From assembly GCF_036327775.1 (NCBI RefSeq), contig NZ_CP109598.1, positions 1,550,001-1,614,000 of the forward strand: DNA of 64,000 bases. The letters are read 5' to 3'. This document shows, one piece after another, positions 45,394 to 55,015 of this stretch (positions are counted from its first letter, which is position 1; every line of letters begins with the position of its first letter). Both the position numbers and the translations under genes were made by a program. The notes under the pieces are model-generated. The model saw only the letters and a list, made by a program, of their open reading frames with translations. It made no database searches and was not told the DNA's origin. This DNA is from Streptomyces sp. NBC_01498 (lineage in GTDB: Bacteria > Actinomycetota > Actinomycetes > Streptomycetales > Streptomycetaceae).

Positions 45394-46040
45394 TGGTGCG
45401 TGTCGTGCTGGCCGAGGACAGCGTGCTCCTGCGGGACGGACTCGTCGGTCTGCTCGAACGGTTCGGGCTCCGGGTCGTCGCCGGAGCCGGTACCGCCGAC
45501 GAACTGATCGCGGCGGTGGCCGAGCACCGGCCCGACATCGTGGTGACGGACGTACGCATGCCGCCGGGCTTCTCCGACGAGGGACTGCGGGCCGCTCTGG
45601 AGTTGCGCGAGCGGCAGCCGGGGCTGCCCGTCCTGGTCCTGAGCCAGTACGTGCAGCGCGCGTACGCCGAGGAACTGCTCGACTCCTCGGACGGCACCGG
45701 TGTCGGCTATCTCCTGAAGGAACGGATCGGCCACGTCGAGGAGTTCGTGGACGCCGTCCGCCGCGTCGCCGAGGGGGCCACGGTCGTGGATCCGGAGGTC
45801 GTACGCCAGTTGCTCCGGCACCGCCGCGACCCGCTGTCGCGGCTGACGCCCCGTGAGCAGGACGTGCTGGCGCTGATGGCGGAGGGCCGGTCCAACTCGG
45901 CTGTCGCCGGGGCGCTGCATGTCAGCGAGGGGACGGTGAGCAAGCATTTCGGCAGCATCCTCACCAAACTCGACCTGTCGGTGACCGACGCGACCAACCG
46001 CCGTGTCCTGGCGGTACTCGCGTATCTGCGCGGCGCCTGA
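45393..46040 (+). CDS. LuxR-family response regulator
   Basis: 215 residues from ATG at 45393, which shares its A with the kinase stop codon. Receiver domain: VVLAEDSVLLRDG, phosphoacceptor Asp in DIVVTDVRMPP near residue 54 and Lys in YLLKERI. C-terminal GerE/LuxR HTH: LTPREQDVLALMAEGRSN and GTVSKHFGSILTKL. Likely controls the divergent ABC/FtsX exporter; no operator was identified. Confidence 0.92.
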   Translation: MVRVVLAEDSVLLRDGLVGLLERFGLRVVAGAGTADELIAAVAEHRPDIVVTDVRMPPGFSDEGLRAALELRERQPGLPVLVLSQYVQRAYAEELLDSSDGTGVGYLLKERIGHVEEFVDAVRRVAEGATVVDPEVVRQLLRHRRDPLSRLTPREQDVLALMAEGRSNSAVAGALHVSEGTVSKHFGSILTKLDLSVTDATNRRVLAVLAYLRGA

Positions 46041-46111
46041 TCCCTCCCCGAACCACCCGCCTCTTTCAGGAGGAGACGTCAGACGCCGCCGCCAGCACGG
46101 GCCGGGAGACG

Positions 46112-47353
46112 TCAGGCGCCGCCGCCCGCACGGCGCCCGTCCACGCGCGCGCCCACGCGGCGCAGCGTCCGGCGCATCCGGGCGAGCGCGCGCCCGCTGC
46201 CCCGGCGCCGGTGCCCGTGCACGCGCGGGTCGTCCGTCACGTCGTACCGCTTCACGTACGCCCCGAGGAACGCCTGGAGGGTGGCGACCGCCGGGATGGC
46301 GATCAGCGCGCCCACGGCGCCGAGCAGCGCCGTACCCGCGACGACCGAGCCGAACGCCACGGCGGGGTGGATGTCGACGGTCCTGGCGGTGAGTTTGGGC
46401 TGGAGGACGTAGTTCTCGAACTGCTGGTAGATCACGACGAATCCGAGCACCCACAGGGCGTACCAGGGGTTCACCGTGAAGGCGATCAGCATCGGCAGGG
46501 CACCGGCCAGATAGGTGCCGATGGTCGGGAGGAACTGCGAGACGAGGCCCACCCACACCGCGAGCACCGGTGCGTACGTGATCCCGAGGATCTCCAGGAG
46601 GATGTAGTGCGCGAAGCCGGAGACGAGCGCCATCAGGCCGCGTGAGTAGATGTAGCCGCCGGTCTTGTCGACCGCGATCTCCCAGGCGCGCAGCACCTCG
46701 GCCTGCTTGGCCGGGGGCAGTACGGAGCAGACGGTGCGGCGCAGCCGGGGCCCGTCGGCGGCGAAGTAGAACGAGAACAGAAAGATCGTCAGGAGCCGGA
46801 AGAGGCCGCCGAGCACGGTGGTCGAGATGTCGAGAACGCCCCTCGCGCTGTTCTGCACGTAGCGCTGGAGCCAGTCGGAGTGGAGCAGGCTGTCCTGGAC
46901 GGCGACGCGTGACAGCTCCGTACGGAAGCTCAGGTTGATCCAGTTGATGACGTCGTCCAGGTACTGGGGGAACTCCTCGACGATCTCGATGATCTGGCCC
47001 GCGAGCATCGAGCCGAGCAGGACCACGAAGCCGACGCAGGCGATCAGCACGGCGAAGAAGACCAGGAACGTGGCGAGTCCGCGCCGTATGCCGTGCGACG
47101 CCATCCGGCTGACGGCCGGCTCGACCGCCAGGGCCAGGAAGAAGGCGATCAGCACGTTGATCAGCAGCCCGATGAGCTGGTGGAACGCCCAACTGCCCAG
47201 TTGGAAGCAGGCGACGAGCGTCAGCGCGAGCACCATGGCGCGCGGCAGCCAGCGGGGCATCCGGGCGGCGTCACCGCCGTCCCCCGGCGCGGGTGGGGAC
47301 GGCGCGGGGTCGGCCGGCCGGGGGTCCTGTGCTGTTTCGTCGGTCAGTGACAC
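46112..47353 (-). CDS. AI-2E family transporter (PerM/TqsA-type permease)
   Basis: 413 residues. About eight membrane segments with the family pattern: FFLALAVEPAVSRM, PQYLDDVINWINL, FLFSFYFAADGPRL, GLVSQFLPTIGTYLAGALP and YQQFENYVLQPKL. These permeases export autoinducer-2 or act as Na+/H+ antiporters; the substrate here is unknown. GTG at 47353 has no ribosome binding site; GACACT lies 6 bp upstream. Basic C-terminal tail of about 50 residues. Confidence 0.9.
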   Translation of the reverse strand: MSLTDETAQDPRPADPAPSPPAPGDGGDAARMPRWLPRAMVLALTLVACFQLGSWAFHQLIGLLINVLIAFFLALAVEPAVSRMASHGIRRGLATFLVFFAVLIACVGFVVLLGSMLAGQIIEIVEEFPQYLDDVINWINLSFRTELSRVAVQDSLLHSDWLQRYVQNSARGVLDISTTVLGGLFRLLTIFLFSFYFAADGPRLRRTVCSVLPPAKQAEVLRAWEIAVDKTGGYIYSRGLMALVSGFAHYILLEILGITYAPVLAVWVGLVSQFLPTIGTYLAGALPMLIAFTVNPWYALWVLGFVVIYQQFENYVLQPKLTARTVDIHPAVAFGSVVAGTALLGAVGALIAIPAVATLQAFLGAYVKRYDVTDDPRVHGHRRRGSGRALARMRRTLRRVGARVDGRRAGGGA

Positions 47354-47378
47354 GGGGCCAGTGTCGCGTACGCGTACG

Positions 47379-47573
47379 TCACCTCTTGTCGGCGGGCACG
47401 CCCATGGCGGCGCAGACCGCGCGCCAGACGTCCTTCGTCTCCCAGCCGTCGGCCAGGGCCTCGTGCACCGTACGGCCGCCGAGCTCGGCCATCACATGGT
47501 CGTGGGCGAAGGAGTCCGCGTAGGCGGGGCCGAAGTGGTCGGCCATCCGTTCCCAGAAATTCGTCAACCGCAT
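47379..47573 (-). CDS. DUF3046 family small protein
   Basis: 64 residues from ATG at 47573 (MRLTNFWERM). DUF3046 pattern: FWERMADHFGPAYADSFAHD, TVHEALADGWETKDVWRAVC. Actinobacterial family of unknown function, commonly encoded near recA-recX. GATACT lies 6 bp and GGAG 3 bp upstream of the ATG. Co-directional with the AI-2E permease gene, 25 bp upstream of it. Confidence 0.88.
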   Translation of the reverse strand: MRLTNFWERMADHFGPAYADSFAHDHVMAELGGRTVHEALADGWETKDVWRAVCAAMGVPADKR

Positions 47574-47695
47574 GGCTCCAGTATCCCGCTCCGTGGAGTC
47601 CGGCCGGGGCGGGCGCCGGCCGGACATCCGGGCCGGTGGGCGTAGAACTTCCGCGCTGTCGCGCTTCCGTGCTTACGCCCTTCCGGGCTTCCGGG

Positions 47696-48007
47696 TCAGC
47701 CGCCCAGGGCCCGCACTCCGGCGGTCACCGCGACGGCCGCGCCGATGACGACCAGGAACGGGGCGCGCAGCACCAGCGCGAGCCCCGCCGCGGCGAGCCC
47801 GGCCAGCCGGGCGTCGGCGACCAGCGCCCCGTCGGGGCCGCCCACGGCCTGCTGCGCGGTGAGGGCCGCCAGGAGCGCGACGGGCAGGAGGGCGGACAGC
47901 TTCTGTACGAGGGGGCGCTCCAGCGCACCGGCCGGGACGAGGAGACCGAGCAGTTTCACGAGGTAGCAGCCGACCGCGGTCAGTCCGATGGCGATCCAGA
48001 TGGTCAA
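47696..48007 (-). CDS. azlD: AzlD family branched-chain amino acid export subunit
   Basis: 103 residues from TTG at 48007, overlapping the azlC stop as TTGA, so translation is coupled. Three to four membrane segments (IWIAIGLTAVGCYLVKLLGL, VQKLSALLPVALLAALTAQQ, FLVVIGAAVAVTAGVRAL) in the AzlD pattern. Works with AzlC to export branched-chain amino acids. Confidence 0.88.
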   Translation of the reverse strand: MTIWIAIGLTAVGCYLVKLLGLLVPAGALERPLVQKLSALLPVALLAALTAQQAVGGPDGALVADARLAGLAAAGLALVLRAPFLVVIGAAVAVTAGVRALGG

Positions 48008-49086
48008 CGGTCCATTTCCGTTCGGTCGGAGACAGCGCCTCGGTGGGAGGCGCCGCGCGGGTCGTCGGCGTCGTGTCGGTCGCGGGTGTCGCGTCGGTCC
48101 GGGGTCGGTCCACCCCTGCGGCGTCCTTCGACCCAGAGCACGGCGGGGGCGGCGAGTGCGGCGACGAGTACCGGGACACCCGAGGGCAGCACGGGCAGGA
48201 AGCCGAGTCCGAGGACCACGGCGACGGCGGCGACGGCACGCTCCGTCGTGGTCCGCAGCATGGGGGCGAGCAGGGCCAGGAAGACGGCGGGTCCGGCCGC
48301 GTCGAGCCCCCACACGGCGGTGTCGCCGATGGCCTCGGCCCCGAGCGCGCCGAGCAGTGTGGTGAGGTTCCAGAGCACGTAGAGCGTGAGCCCGGTGACC
48401 GTGAAACCGATCCGTACGGCGCGCCGGGTCGGCTGCGCGAGCGCGACGGCGGTCGTCTCGTCGATGACCCACTGGGCGGCGAAGGGACGGACGAGGTGCG
48501 GCAGTGCGAGCAGTTGGGACAGGCGCAGTCCGTAGAAGGTGTTCCGTACGCCGAGGAAGAAGGCGCCGGCCGCGGCGGTCAGCGGGTTCCCGCCCGCCGC
48601 CAGGGCACCGACGAGTGCGAACTGCGAGGCGCCGGTGAAGACGAGCAGGCTGAGCGCGCAGCTCTGTAGGAGGGTGAGCCCGGCGCCCGCGGAGGTGACA
48701 CCGAAGGCGAAGCCGGAGAGGCCGACGGCGACTCCGACACCGAGCGCGTCGCGGACGACGGCGGCGTCCGGCTTCGGCTCGGGGCCCGACGCGGCGGACT
48801 GATCCGCCGGGACGGTTCCCTCTGCCGTCGGGACCGTGTCCGTTGCCGTCGGGGCGGTGTCCGCCGGCGCGCGGAAGCCCCCCGCACCGGTCTCGCCGCC
48901 CGGCTGCTCCATACCGTTCGCGGCGCCGTGTCCGGGGTCCCGGCGCGGCTGCCCGGCGGCGCCCGCCGCCCCGTGCGTGGTCGCTCCCGCCTGAGCGGTC
49001 GTTCCCGTCTGGGTGGTCGTTCCCGCTTGTGCGGTCGTTCCCGGCGGTTCGGGCGGTCGGTCTGCGGATGCTGTCTGTTCTGCCAC
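48004..49086 (-). CDS. azlC: AzlC family branched-chain amino acid permease
   Basis: 360 residues from GTG at 49086, chosen because TAGCGT lies 7 bp upstream (leaderless). The AzlC core starts near residue 120: FGVTSAGAGLTLLQSC, VFTGASQFALVGALAAGG, GVRNTFYGLRLSQLL, RPFAAQWVIDETTAVAL. The preceding 115 residues are low-complexity Thr/Ala/Gly/Gln, partly from 18-bp DNA repeats (48977-49044). The C-terminus is basic with many Asp/Arg pairs. Paired with azlD and with an AraC-family gene upstream on the same strand that may regulate it. Confidence 0.87.
   Translation of the reverse strand: MAEQTASADRPPEPPGTTAQAGTTTQTGTTAQAGATTHGAAGAAGQPRRDPGHGAANGMEQPGGETGAGGFRAPADTAPTATDTVPTAEGTVPADQSAASGPEPKPDAAVVRDALGVGVAVGLSGFAFGVTSAGAGLTLLQSCALSLLVFTGASQFALVGALAAGGNPLTAAAGAFFLGVRNTFYGLRLSQLLALPHLVRPFAAQWVIDETTAVALAQPTRRAVRIGFTVTGLTLYVLWNLTTLLGALGAEAIGDTAVWGLDAAGPAVFLALLAPMLRTTTERAVAAVAVVLGLGFLPVLPSGVPVLVAALAAPAVLWVEGRRRGGPTPDRRDTRDRHDADDPRGASHRGAVSDRTEMDR
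48977..49044. repeat. Four 18-bp repeats in the azlC 5' region
   Basis: Units begin at 48977, 48995, 49013 and 49031, each G(T/C)GGTCG(T/C)TCCCG on the plus strand. They encode a six-residue Thr/Gln/Ala/Gly motif (GTTAQA-like) in AzlC. Confidence 0.8.
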
Positions 49087-49093
49087 GTCGCCG

Positions 49094-49099
49094 ACGCTA
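49094..49099 (-). promoter_or_regulatory. -10-like hexamer TAGCGT for leaderless azlC
   Basis: TAGCGT on the minus strand, 7 bp before the GTG at 49086; decides this start over a GTG at 49137. Confidence 0.5.
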
Positions 49100-49158
49100 C
49101 GGGGCGGGTCCGGGGCCCGTCTTGTACGTTCTTGCACACACCGCCGCCGCCCGCGCCG

Positions 49159-49989
49159 TCAGCCGGCGCGCGGTGTCCGCTCCTTGCGGTACGCGCCCGG
49201 CGGCACCCCCACGATCCGGGTGAAGTGCCGGGTCAGGTGCGACTGGTCGGTGAAACCGACGAGACCGGCCACCTCGGCGATGGCTGTCCCGGCGTCCAGC
49301 AGATGCCGGGCCCTGCGCACGCGCGCGTCGGTGAGCCAGGTGTGCGGCGGCATGCCGTACGTGTCCCGGAAGGCACGCAGCAGGGCGAACGGGCTGGTGC
49401 CGAGGCCGGTGGCGAGCGCCTCAAGCGACGGCGGGTCCGCCAGCCGCCCCTCCAGCACGGCACGCGCGCGTGCCGCCGTTCCGGCGCCCGCCCCCCGCAC
49501 CGTACGTTGCGGCAGTGTGCCGCCGTTCAGTCTCAGGAGGCGGGTGACGGCGACCCGCAGCAGGGTGTCGGCGGCGAGCGCGTTCCCCTCGTCGGCCGCG
49601 CGCAGGACCTGGTGGACGAGGTGGACGGCGTACGGGTCGGCGACGACGGGAGCGGCGAAGCCCGGGGTCCCGCTGATCCGCGTCGTCTCCGCCGCGATTT
49701 CCGCGACCAGGCCGGGCGAGGGGTAGACCGCCCCGTACTGCCAGCCCTCGGGCCCCTGCGCGTGGCCCGTGTGCGGGGTGTCGGGGTTGACCAGGGCGAG
49801 GGAGCCGGGGCCCGCGTACTGGAGGCTGCCGCCGTGCTGGAAGACATCCACGCCGTGGGTGACCGCCGCGATGACGAAGGTCTCGTGGGTGTGCCGGACG
49901 AACGTCTTCCTGATGTACCGGGCCCGCAAGAGATCGACGCCGGGCAGCTCCGGGTAGCGCCAGTGCCGTGCCTGCTCCTGAGCCGCCAT
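49159..49989 (-). CDS. AraC family transcriptional regulator
   Basis: 276 residues from ATG at 49989. N-terminal cupin-like effector domain with FVRHTHETFVIAAVTHG and ALVNPDTPHTGHAQG, C-terminal pair of HTH motifs (LEALATGLGTSPFALLRAFR and IAEVAGLVGFTDQSHLTRHF, ending GVPPGAYR). Located immediately upstream of azlCD and in the same direction, a common arrangement in which it controls the exporter. No ribosome binding site; CAGACT lies 6 bp upstream. Divergent from lhr. Confidence 0.92.
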   Translation of the reverse strand: MAAQEQARHWRYPELPGVDLLRARYIRKTFVRHTHETFVIAAVTHGVDVFQHGGSLQYAGPGSLALVNPDTPHTGHAQGPEGWQYGAVYPSPGLVAEIAAETTRISGTPGFAAPVVADPYAVHLVHQVLRAADEGNALAADTLLRVAVTRLLRLNGGTLPQRTVRGAGAGTAARARAVLEGRLADPPSLEALATGLGTSPFALLRAFRDTYGMPPHTWLTDARVRRARHLLDAGTAIAEVAGLVGFTDQSHLTRHFTRIVGVPPGAYRKERTPRAG

Positions 49990-50150
49990 GCCCCCAGTCT
50001 GCACCGGCCCCGCCCCGCCCCACCTCCAGGTTCCGTTCCGGCGTCCCGCACCCGCCGACAGACCTGCGACGGGGCCGGCCGCCGACGGCACCCCACCCGC
50101 AACCCGTAACCGGCCCCCGTCACCCCGCCCGTTTCCGCAGGTCCGGGCGA

Positions 50151-50173
50151 TTGTCAGTGGTCGGGTGCACGAT
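50151..50173 (+). promoter_or_regulatory. RecA-NDp-like promoter of lhr
   Basis: TTGTCAGTG, 8 bp, CACGAT. The upstream half is perfect and the -10 keeps A2 and T6 with C for T at position 1. It ends 6 bp before the lhr ATG (50180), so the transcript should be leaderless. Confidence 0.75.
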
Positions 50174-50179
50174 GGGGGC

Positions 50180-53100
50180 ATGTCCGGCACCGCACTCGAC
50201 TCGTTCTCACCCGCGACCCGCGACTGGTTCACCGGGGCCTTCTCCGCGCCCACCGCCGCGCAGGAGGGGGCCTGGCGTGCCATCGCCGAGGGCTCCGACG
50301 TGCTGGTCGTCGCCCCCACCGGCTCCGGCAAGACACTGGCGGCCTTCCTGGCCGCCCTCGACCGGCTGGCGTCGGTGCCCCCGCCGGCCGAGGCGCGCAA
50401 ACGCTGCCGGGTGCTGTACGTGTCCCCGCTCAAGGCCCTCGCGGTGGACGTGGAGCGCAATCTGCGCAGCCCGCTCACCGGTATCCGCCAGGAGTCCGTC
50501 CGCCTCGGACGGCCCGAGCCGGACATCCGGGTGGGCATCCGTTCCGGCGACACCCCGCCCGCCGAGCGGCGCGCGATGGCGACCCGGCCGCCGGACATCC
50601 TGATCACCACCCCCGAGTCCCTCTTCCTGATGCTGACCTCGTCGGCGCGCGACGCCCTGGCGGGTGTCGAGACGGTCATCCTGGACGAGGTCCACGCCGT
50701 CGCCGGGACGAAGCGCGGCGCCCATCTCGCGCTCTCCCTGGAACGGCTCGACGAGCTGCTGCCGCGCCCGGCCCGCCGGATCGGCCTGTCGGCGACGGTG
50801 CGCCCGGTGGACGAGGTGGCGCGGTATCTCTCGCCGCAGCGCCGCGTGGAGATCGTGCAGCCGCCCTCGGGCAAGGAGTTCGACCTGTCGGTGGTCGTCC
50901 CCGTCCAGGACCTGGGCGAGCTGGGTGGCTCCCCGGCGGCGGACTCCGGGGGCACCGGCGACGGGGACCGGCCGTCGATCTGGCCGCACGTCGAGGAGCG
51001 CATCGCCGATCTCGTCCAGGCGCACCGTTCCACGATCGTCTTCGCCAACTCCCGCCGTCTCGCCGAGCGCCTGTGCAACCGGCTCAACGAGATCGCGTAC
51101 GAACGGGCCACGGGCGAGGCCATGCCCGAGGCCCACTCCCCCGCCGAGATCATGGCCGAGTCCGGCGCCGCCAAGGGCGCCCCGCCCCTCCTGGCCCGCG
51201 CCCACCACGGCTCGGTCTCCAAGGAGCAGCGCGCCCGCGTCGAGGAGGACCTCAAGGCGGGCCGGCTGCCCGCCGTCGTCGCCACGTCCAGCCTGGAGCT
51301 GGGCATCGACATGGGCGCGGTGGATCTCGTCGTCCAGGTCGAGTCGCCGCCGTCGGTGGCCTCCGGCCTCCAGCGTGTCGGCCGGGCGGGCCACCAGGTC
51401 GGCGCGGTCTCCACGGGCGTCGTCTTCCCCAAGTACCGGGGCGATCTGGTGCAGGCCGCCGTCGTCACCGAGCGGATGCGCACGGGCTCCATCGAGGCCC
51501 TGCGGATCCCGGCCAACCCGCTGGACGTCCTGGCCCAGCAGCTCGTCGCCACGGTCGCGCTCGACACCTGGCAGGCGGACGACCTGCTCGCTCTCGCGCG
51601 CCGCGCGGCGCCCTTCGCGGCGCTCCCCGAGTCCGCGTTCACCGCCGTCCTCGACATGCTCGCGGGCCGCTATCCGTCCGACGCCTTCGCCGAGCTGCGC
51701 CCCCGGGTGGTGTGGGACCGGGTGACGGGTACGGTCACGGGCCGCCCCGGCGCGCAGCGCCTCGCGGTCACCTCGGGCGGCACCATCCCCGACCGCGGCC
51801 TGTTCGGGGTGTTCCTCGCCGGCTCCGACGGCGGCAAGGGCCGCGGAGGCGGCGGCCGGGTGGGCGAGCTGGACGAGGAGATGGTGTACGAGTCACGGGT
51901 CGGCGACGTGTTCACGCTCGGTACGACCTCCTGGCGCATCGAGGACATCACCCGCGACCAGGTCCTCGTCTCCCCCGCCCCGGGTGTGCCGGGCCGGCTG
52001 CCTTTCTGGAAGGGCGACCAGCTGGGCCGGCCGCTCGAACTGGGCCGCGCCGTGGGAGCGTTCCTGCGCGAGGTGGGCGCGCTGTCCACGGAGGACGGCC
52101 GGCTGCGGCTGCTCGCCGCGGGCCTGGACGCCTGGGCGGCCGACAACGTCCTCTCCTATCTGGACGAGCAGCGCCGCGCCTGCGGCCACATCCCGGACGA
52201 CCGGACGATCCTCGTGGAGAGGTTCCGGGACGACCTGGGGGACTGGCGGGTCGTCATCCACTCCCCGTTCGGCGCCCAGGTGCACGCCCCGTGGGCGCTC
52301 GCCCTCGGCGCCCGGCTCTCCGAGCGGTACGGCATGGACGCCCAGGTCATGCACGCCGACGACGGCATCGTGCTGCGGCTGCCCGACGCCGACCTGCTGA
52401 GCCTGGATCTCCTCGACCAGGACCCGGCGCTGCCCGACGCGGCGTACGACAACGAGCAGGCACCGGTCGGCGCCGGTGACGTCGCCTTCGACCGGGGCGA
52501 GATCGGACAGATCGTCACCGATCAGGTGGGCGGCTCCGCCCTGTTCGCCGCCCGCTTCCGTGAGTGCGCGGCGCGCGCCCTGCTGCTGCCCCGCCGCAGC
52601 CCCGGAAAGCGCACCCCGCTCTGGCAGCAGCGCCAGCGCGCCTCCCAACTGCTCCAGGTGGCGAGCGAGTTCGGCTCGTTCCCCATCGTCCTGGAGGCCG
52701 TACGGGAATGCCTCCAGGACGTCTTCGACGTGCCCGGCCTCACCGACCTGATGGGCGACATCGAGTCCCGCCGTGTCCGGCTGGTCGAGGTGACGACCAC
52801 CGAGCCGTCGCCGTTCGCCCGATCGCTGCTCTTCGGGTACGTCGCGCAGTTCCTGTACGAGGGCGACTCCCCGCTCGCCGAGCGGCGCGCCGCCGCCCTC
52901 TCCCTCGACTCACGGCTGCTGGCCGAGCTCCTCGGCCAGGCCGAGCTGCGCGAACTGCTCGACGCCGACGTCCTGGAGGAGCTGGAACGCGAACTCCAGT
53001 GGCTGACCGACGACCGCCGCGTCAAGGACCTGGAGGGCGTCGCCGACCTGCTGCGGGTACTCGGACCGCTCACCGACGCCGAGTTGACGGCGCGCGGCTC

Positions 53101-54853
53101 CGCGCCGGACTGGCCGGCGGAGCTCGCCGCGTCCCGCCGCGCCATCCGGGTCCGCGTCGGTGGCGCGGAGTACTGGGCGGCGATCGAGGACGCCGGCCGG
53201 CTCCGTGACGCGCTCGGTACCGCCCTGCCCGTCGGCGTCCCCGAGGCGTTCACCGAGCCGGTCAGGGACCCGCTGGGCGATCTTCTGGCCCGTCACGCCC
53301 GTACGCACGGCCCGTTCACCTCCGCCTCCGCCGCCGGGCGTTTCGGGCTGGGCCCCGCCGTCACCGAGGGCGCGCTGCACCGGCTCGCCGCCAACGGCAG
53401 GGTCGTCCAAGGGGAGTTCCACCCCTCGGGCATCGGCCAGGAGTGGTGCGACGCCACGGTGCTGCGCCGGCTGCGACGCCGTTCGCTGGCCGCGCTGCGG
53501 CACGAACTGGAGCCGGTGCCGCCCGCCGCCCTCGCCACCTTCCTGCCGCAGTGGCAGCATCTCGGCAGCCACAGTCTGCGCGGCATCGACGGACTGGCCC
53601 GTGCGGTCGAGCAGTTGCAGGGCGCGCCGATCCCGGCGTCCGCGCTGGAGAAGCTGGTGCTCCCCTCGCGCGTCGCGGGGTACGCCCCGACGCTCCTGGA
53701 CGAACTGACCACCACGGGGGAGGTCCTCTGGGCCGGGGCGGGCGCGCTGCCCGGCAAGGACGGCTGGATCTCCCTCTACCCGGCGGACTCCGCACCGCTG
53801 TTGCTCCCGCCGCCGCACCCCCTGGAACTGACGGCCCTCCACGAATCGGTCCTCGCCACCCTGGCGGGCGGCTACGGGCTGTTCTTCCGTCAGATCGCCG
53901 ACCAGGTACGGGCCACCACCCACCCCGACGCCACCGATCCCCAACTCGCCGACGCCGTCTGGGACCTGGCCTGGTCGGGACGGCTGACCAACGACACCCT
54001 GGCGCCGCTGCGCTCCCTCCTCGGCTCCGGACGCACGGCGGGCTCGACCGCCCACCGCGCCAAACGGACCGTGCCACGCGGCCGTTACGGCACCCTGACC
54101 GCCGCCGCCCGGCCCGCCTCCCGTACGGGCCCGCCGACCGTGAGCGGTCGCTGGTCGCTGCTTCCGGACGCCGACCCGGACACCACGCGCCGGGCCCACG
54201 CGCTGGCCCGGACACTCCTCGACCGGCACGGTGTGGTGACGCGCGGCGCCGTCGCCTCGGAGGGCGTCGAGGGCGGTTTCTCGGCCGTGTACCGGGTGCT
54301 GGCGGCCTTCGAGGACAGCGGGCAGGCCCGCCGCGGCTATGTCGTCGAGGGGCTCGGCGCGGCCCAGTTCGCCATGGACGGCGCGGTGGACCGGCTGCGC
54401 GCGGCGTCCACGGCCCGTGACCGCGCCGCCGCCGACCCTTCGCCGCGCGCCGTGGTGCTGGCCGCCGCCGACCCCGCGAACGCGTACGGGGCGGCGCTGC
54501 CCTGGCCCGACCCGCCCACGGGCGCGAGCCACAAGCCGGGCCGCAAGGCGGGCTCGCTCGTCGTTCTCGTCGACGGGGCGCTGACGCTGTACATGGAGCG
54601 CGGCGGCAAGACCCTTCTCGCCTGGCCCGCGGACGGAGCCAACGGGTCCGACCCGGCGCATCCGGACACCGGCGACGACGCCGCGCTGCGTTCGGCCGCC
54701 GAGGCCCTCGCGTCCGCCGCCCGCGCCGGCGCGCTCGGTACGGTCACGGTGGAGCGGGCCAACGGGGAGCAGGCGCTGACCTCACCCGTGGGCCGGGTGC
54801 TGGAGGCGGCAGGCTTCCACGCCACCCCGAGGGGGCTGCGTCTGCGGGCCTGA
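50180..54853 (+). CDS. lhr: Lhr family ATP-dependent DNA helicase
   Basis: 1557 residues from ATG at 50180. Superfamily 2: Q-motif region PTAAQEGAW, Walker A APTGSGKTLA near residue 49, DEVH box ETVILDEVHAV near 170, motif III LSATVRP, SSLELGIDMGAVDLV and the QRVGRAGHQ motif VI near 420. A long C-terminal region with winged-helix and Lhr-specific domains follows, as in full-length Lhr (about 1500 residues) and unlike the short Lhr-core type. It translocates 3' to 5' on single strands and unwinds RNA-DNA hybrids. Next to a Nei-type glycosylase, as in mycobacteria, with a damage-type promoter. Confidence 0.95.
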   Translation: MSGTALDSFSPATRDWFTGAFSAPTAAQEGAWRAIAEGSDVLVVAPTGSGKTLAAFLAALDRLASVPPPAEARKRCRVLYVSPLKALAVDVERNLRSPLTGIRQESVRLGRPEPDIRVGIRSGDTPPAERRAMATRPPDILITTPESLFLMLTSSARDALAGVETVILDEVHAVAGTKRGAHLALSLERLDELLPRPARRIGLSATVRPVDEVARYLSPQRRVEIVQPPSGKEFDLSVVVPVQDLGELGGSPAADSGGTGDGDRPSIWPHVEERIADLVQAHRSTIVFANSRRLAERLCNRLNEIAYERATGEAMPEAHSPAEIMAESGAAKGAPPLLARAHHGSVSKEQRARVEEDLKAGRLPAVVATSSLELGIDMGAVDLVVQVESPPSVASGLQRVGRAGHQVGAVSTGVVFPKYRGDLVQAAVVTERMRTGSIEALRIPANPLDVLAQQLVATVALDTWQADDLLALARRAAPFAALPESAFTAVLDMLAGRYPSDAFAELRPRVVWDRVTGTVTGRPGAQRLAVTSGGTIPDRGLFGVFLAGSDGGKGRGGGGRVGELDEEMVYESRVGDVFTLGTTSWRIEDITRDQVLVSPAPGVPGRLPFWKGDQLGRPLELGRAVGAFLREVGALSTEDGRLRLLAAGLDAWAADNVLSYLDEQRRACGHIPDDRTILVERFRDDLGDWRVVIHSPFGAQVHAPWALALGARLSERYGMDAQVMHADDGIVLRLPDADLLSLDLLDQDPALPDAAYDNEQAPVGAGDVAFDRGEIGQIVTDQVGGSALFAARFRECAARALLLPRRSPGKRTPLWQQRQRASQLLQVASEFGSFPIVLEAVRECLQDVFDVPGLTDLMGDIESRRVRLVEVTTTEPSPFARSLLFGYVAQFLYEGDSPLAERRAAALSLDSRLLAELLGQAELRELLDADVLEELERELQWLTDDRRVKDLEGVADLLRVLGPLTDAELTARGSAPDWPAELAASRRAIRVRVGGAEYWAAIEDAGRLRDALGTALPVGVPEAFTEPVRDPLGDLLARHARTHGPFTSASAAGRFGLGPAVTEGALHRLAANGRVVQGEFHPSGIGQEWCDATVLRRLRRRSLAALRHELEPVPPAALATFLPQWQHLGSHSLRGIDGLARAVEQLQGAPIPASALEKLVLPSRVAGYAPTLLDELTTTGEVLWAGAGALPGKDGWISLYPADSAPLLLPPPHPLELTALHESVLATLAGGYGLFFRQIADQVRATTHPDATDPQLADAVWDLAWSGRLTNDTLAPLRSLLGSGRTAGSTAHRAKRTVPRGRYGTLTAAARPASRTGPPTVSGRWSLLPDADPDTTRRAHALARTLLDRHGVVTRGAVASEGVEGGFSAVYRVLAAFEDSGQARRGYVVEGLGAAQFAMDGAVDRLRAASTARDRAAADPSPRAVVLAAADPANAYGAALPWPDPPTGASHKPGRKAGSLVVLVDGALTLYMERGGKTLLAWPADGANGSDPAHPDTGDDAALRSAAEALASAARAGALGTVTVERANGEQALTSPVGRVLEAAGFHATPRGLRLRA

Positions 54854-55015
54854 GCGGGGCCGCCCTGACCCACGCCGCCCGGCGACCCGACGTCATGCCC
54901 CGGGTGGGAGCGGCGAGCGGCATCCCGCCGGAGCGCCGGGCCCGCCTCGTACATCCGCGCACGCCACACCCCGTACGCCGCCCGTCCCGGGGAGCCTCTC
55001 GCGCATGATGGGTCC

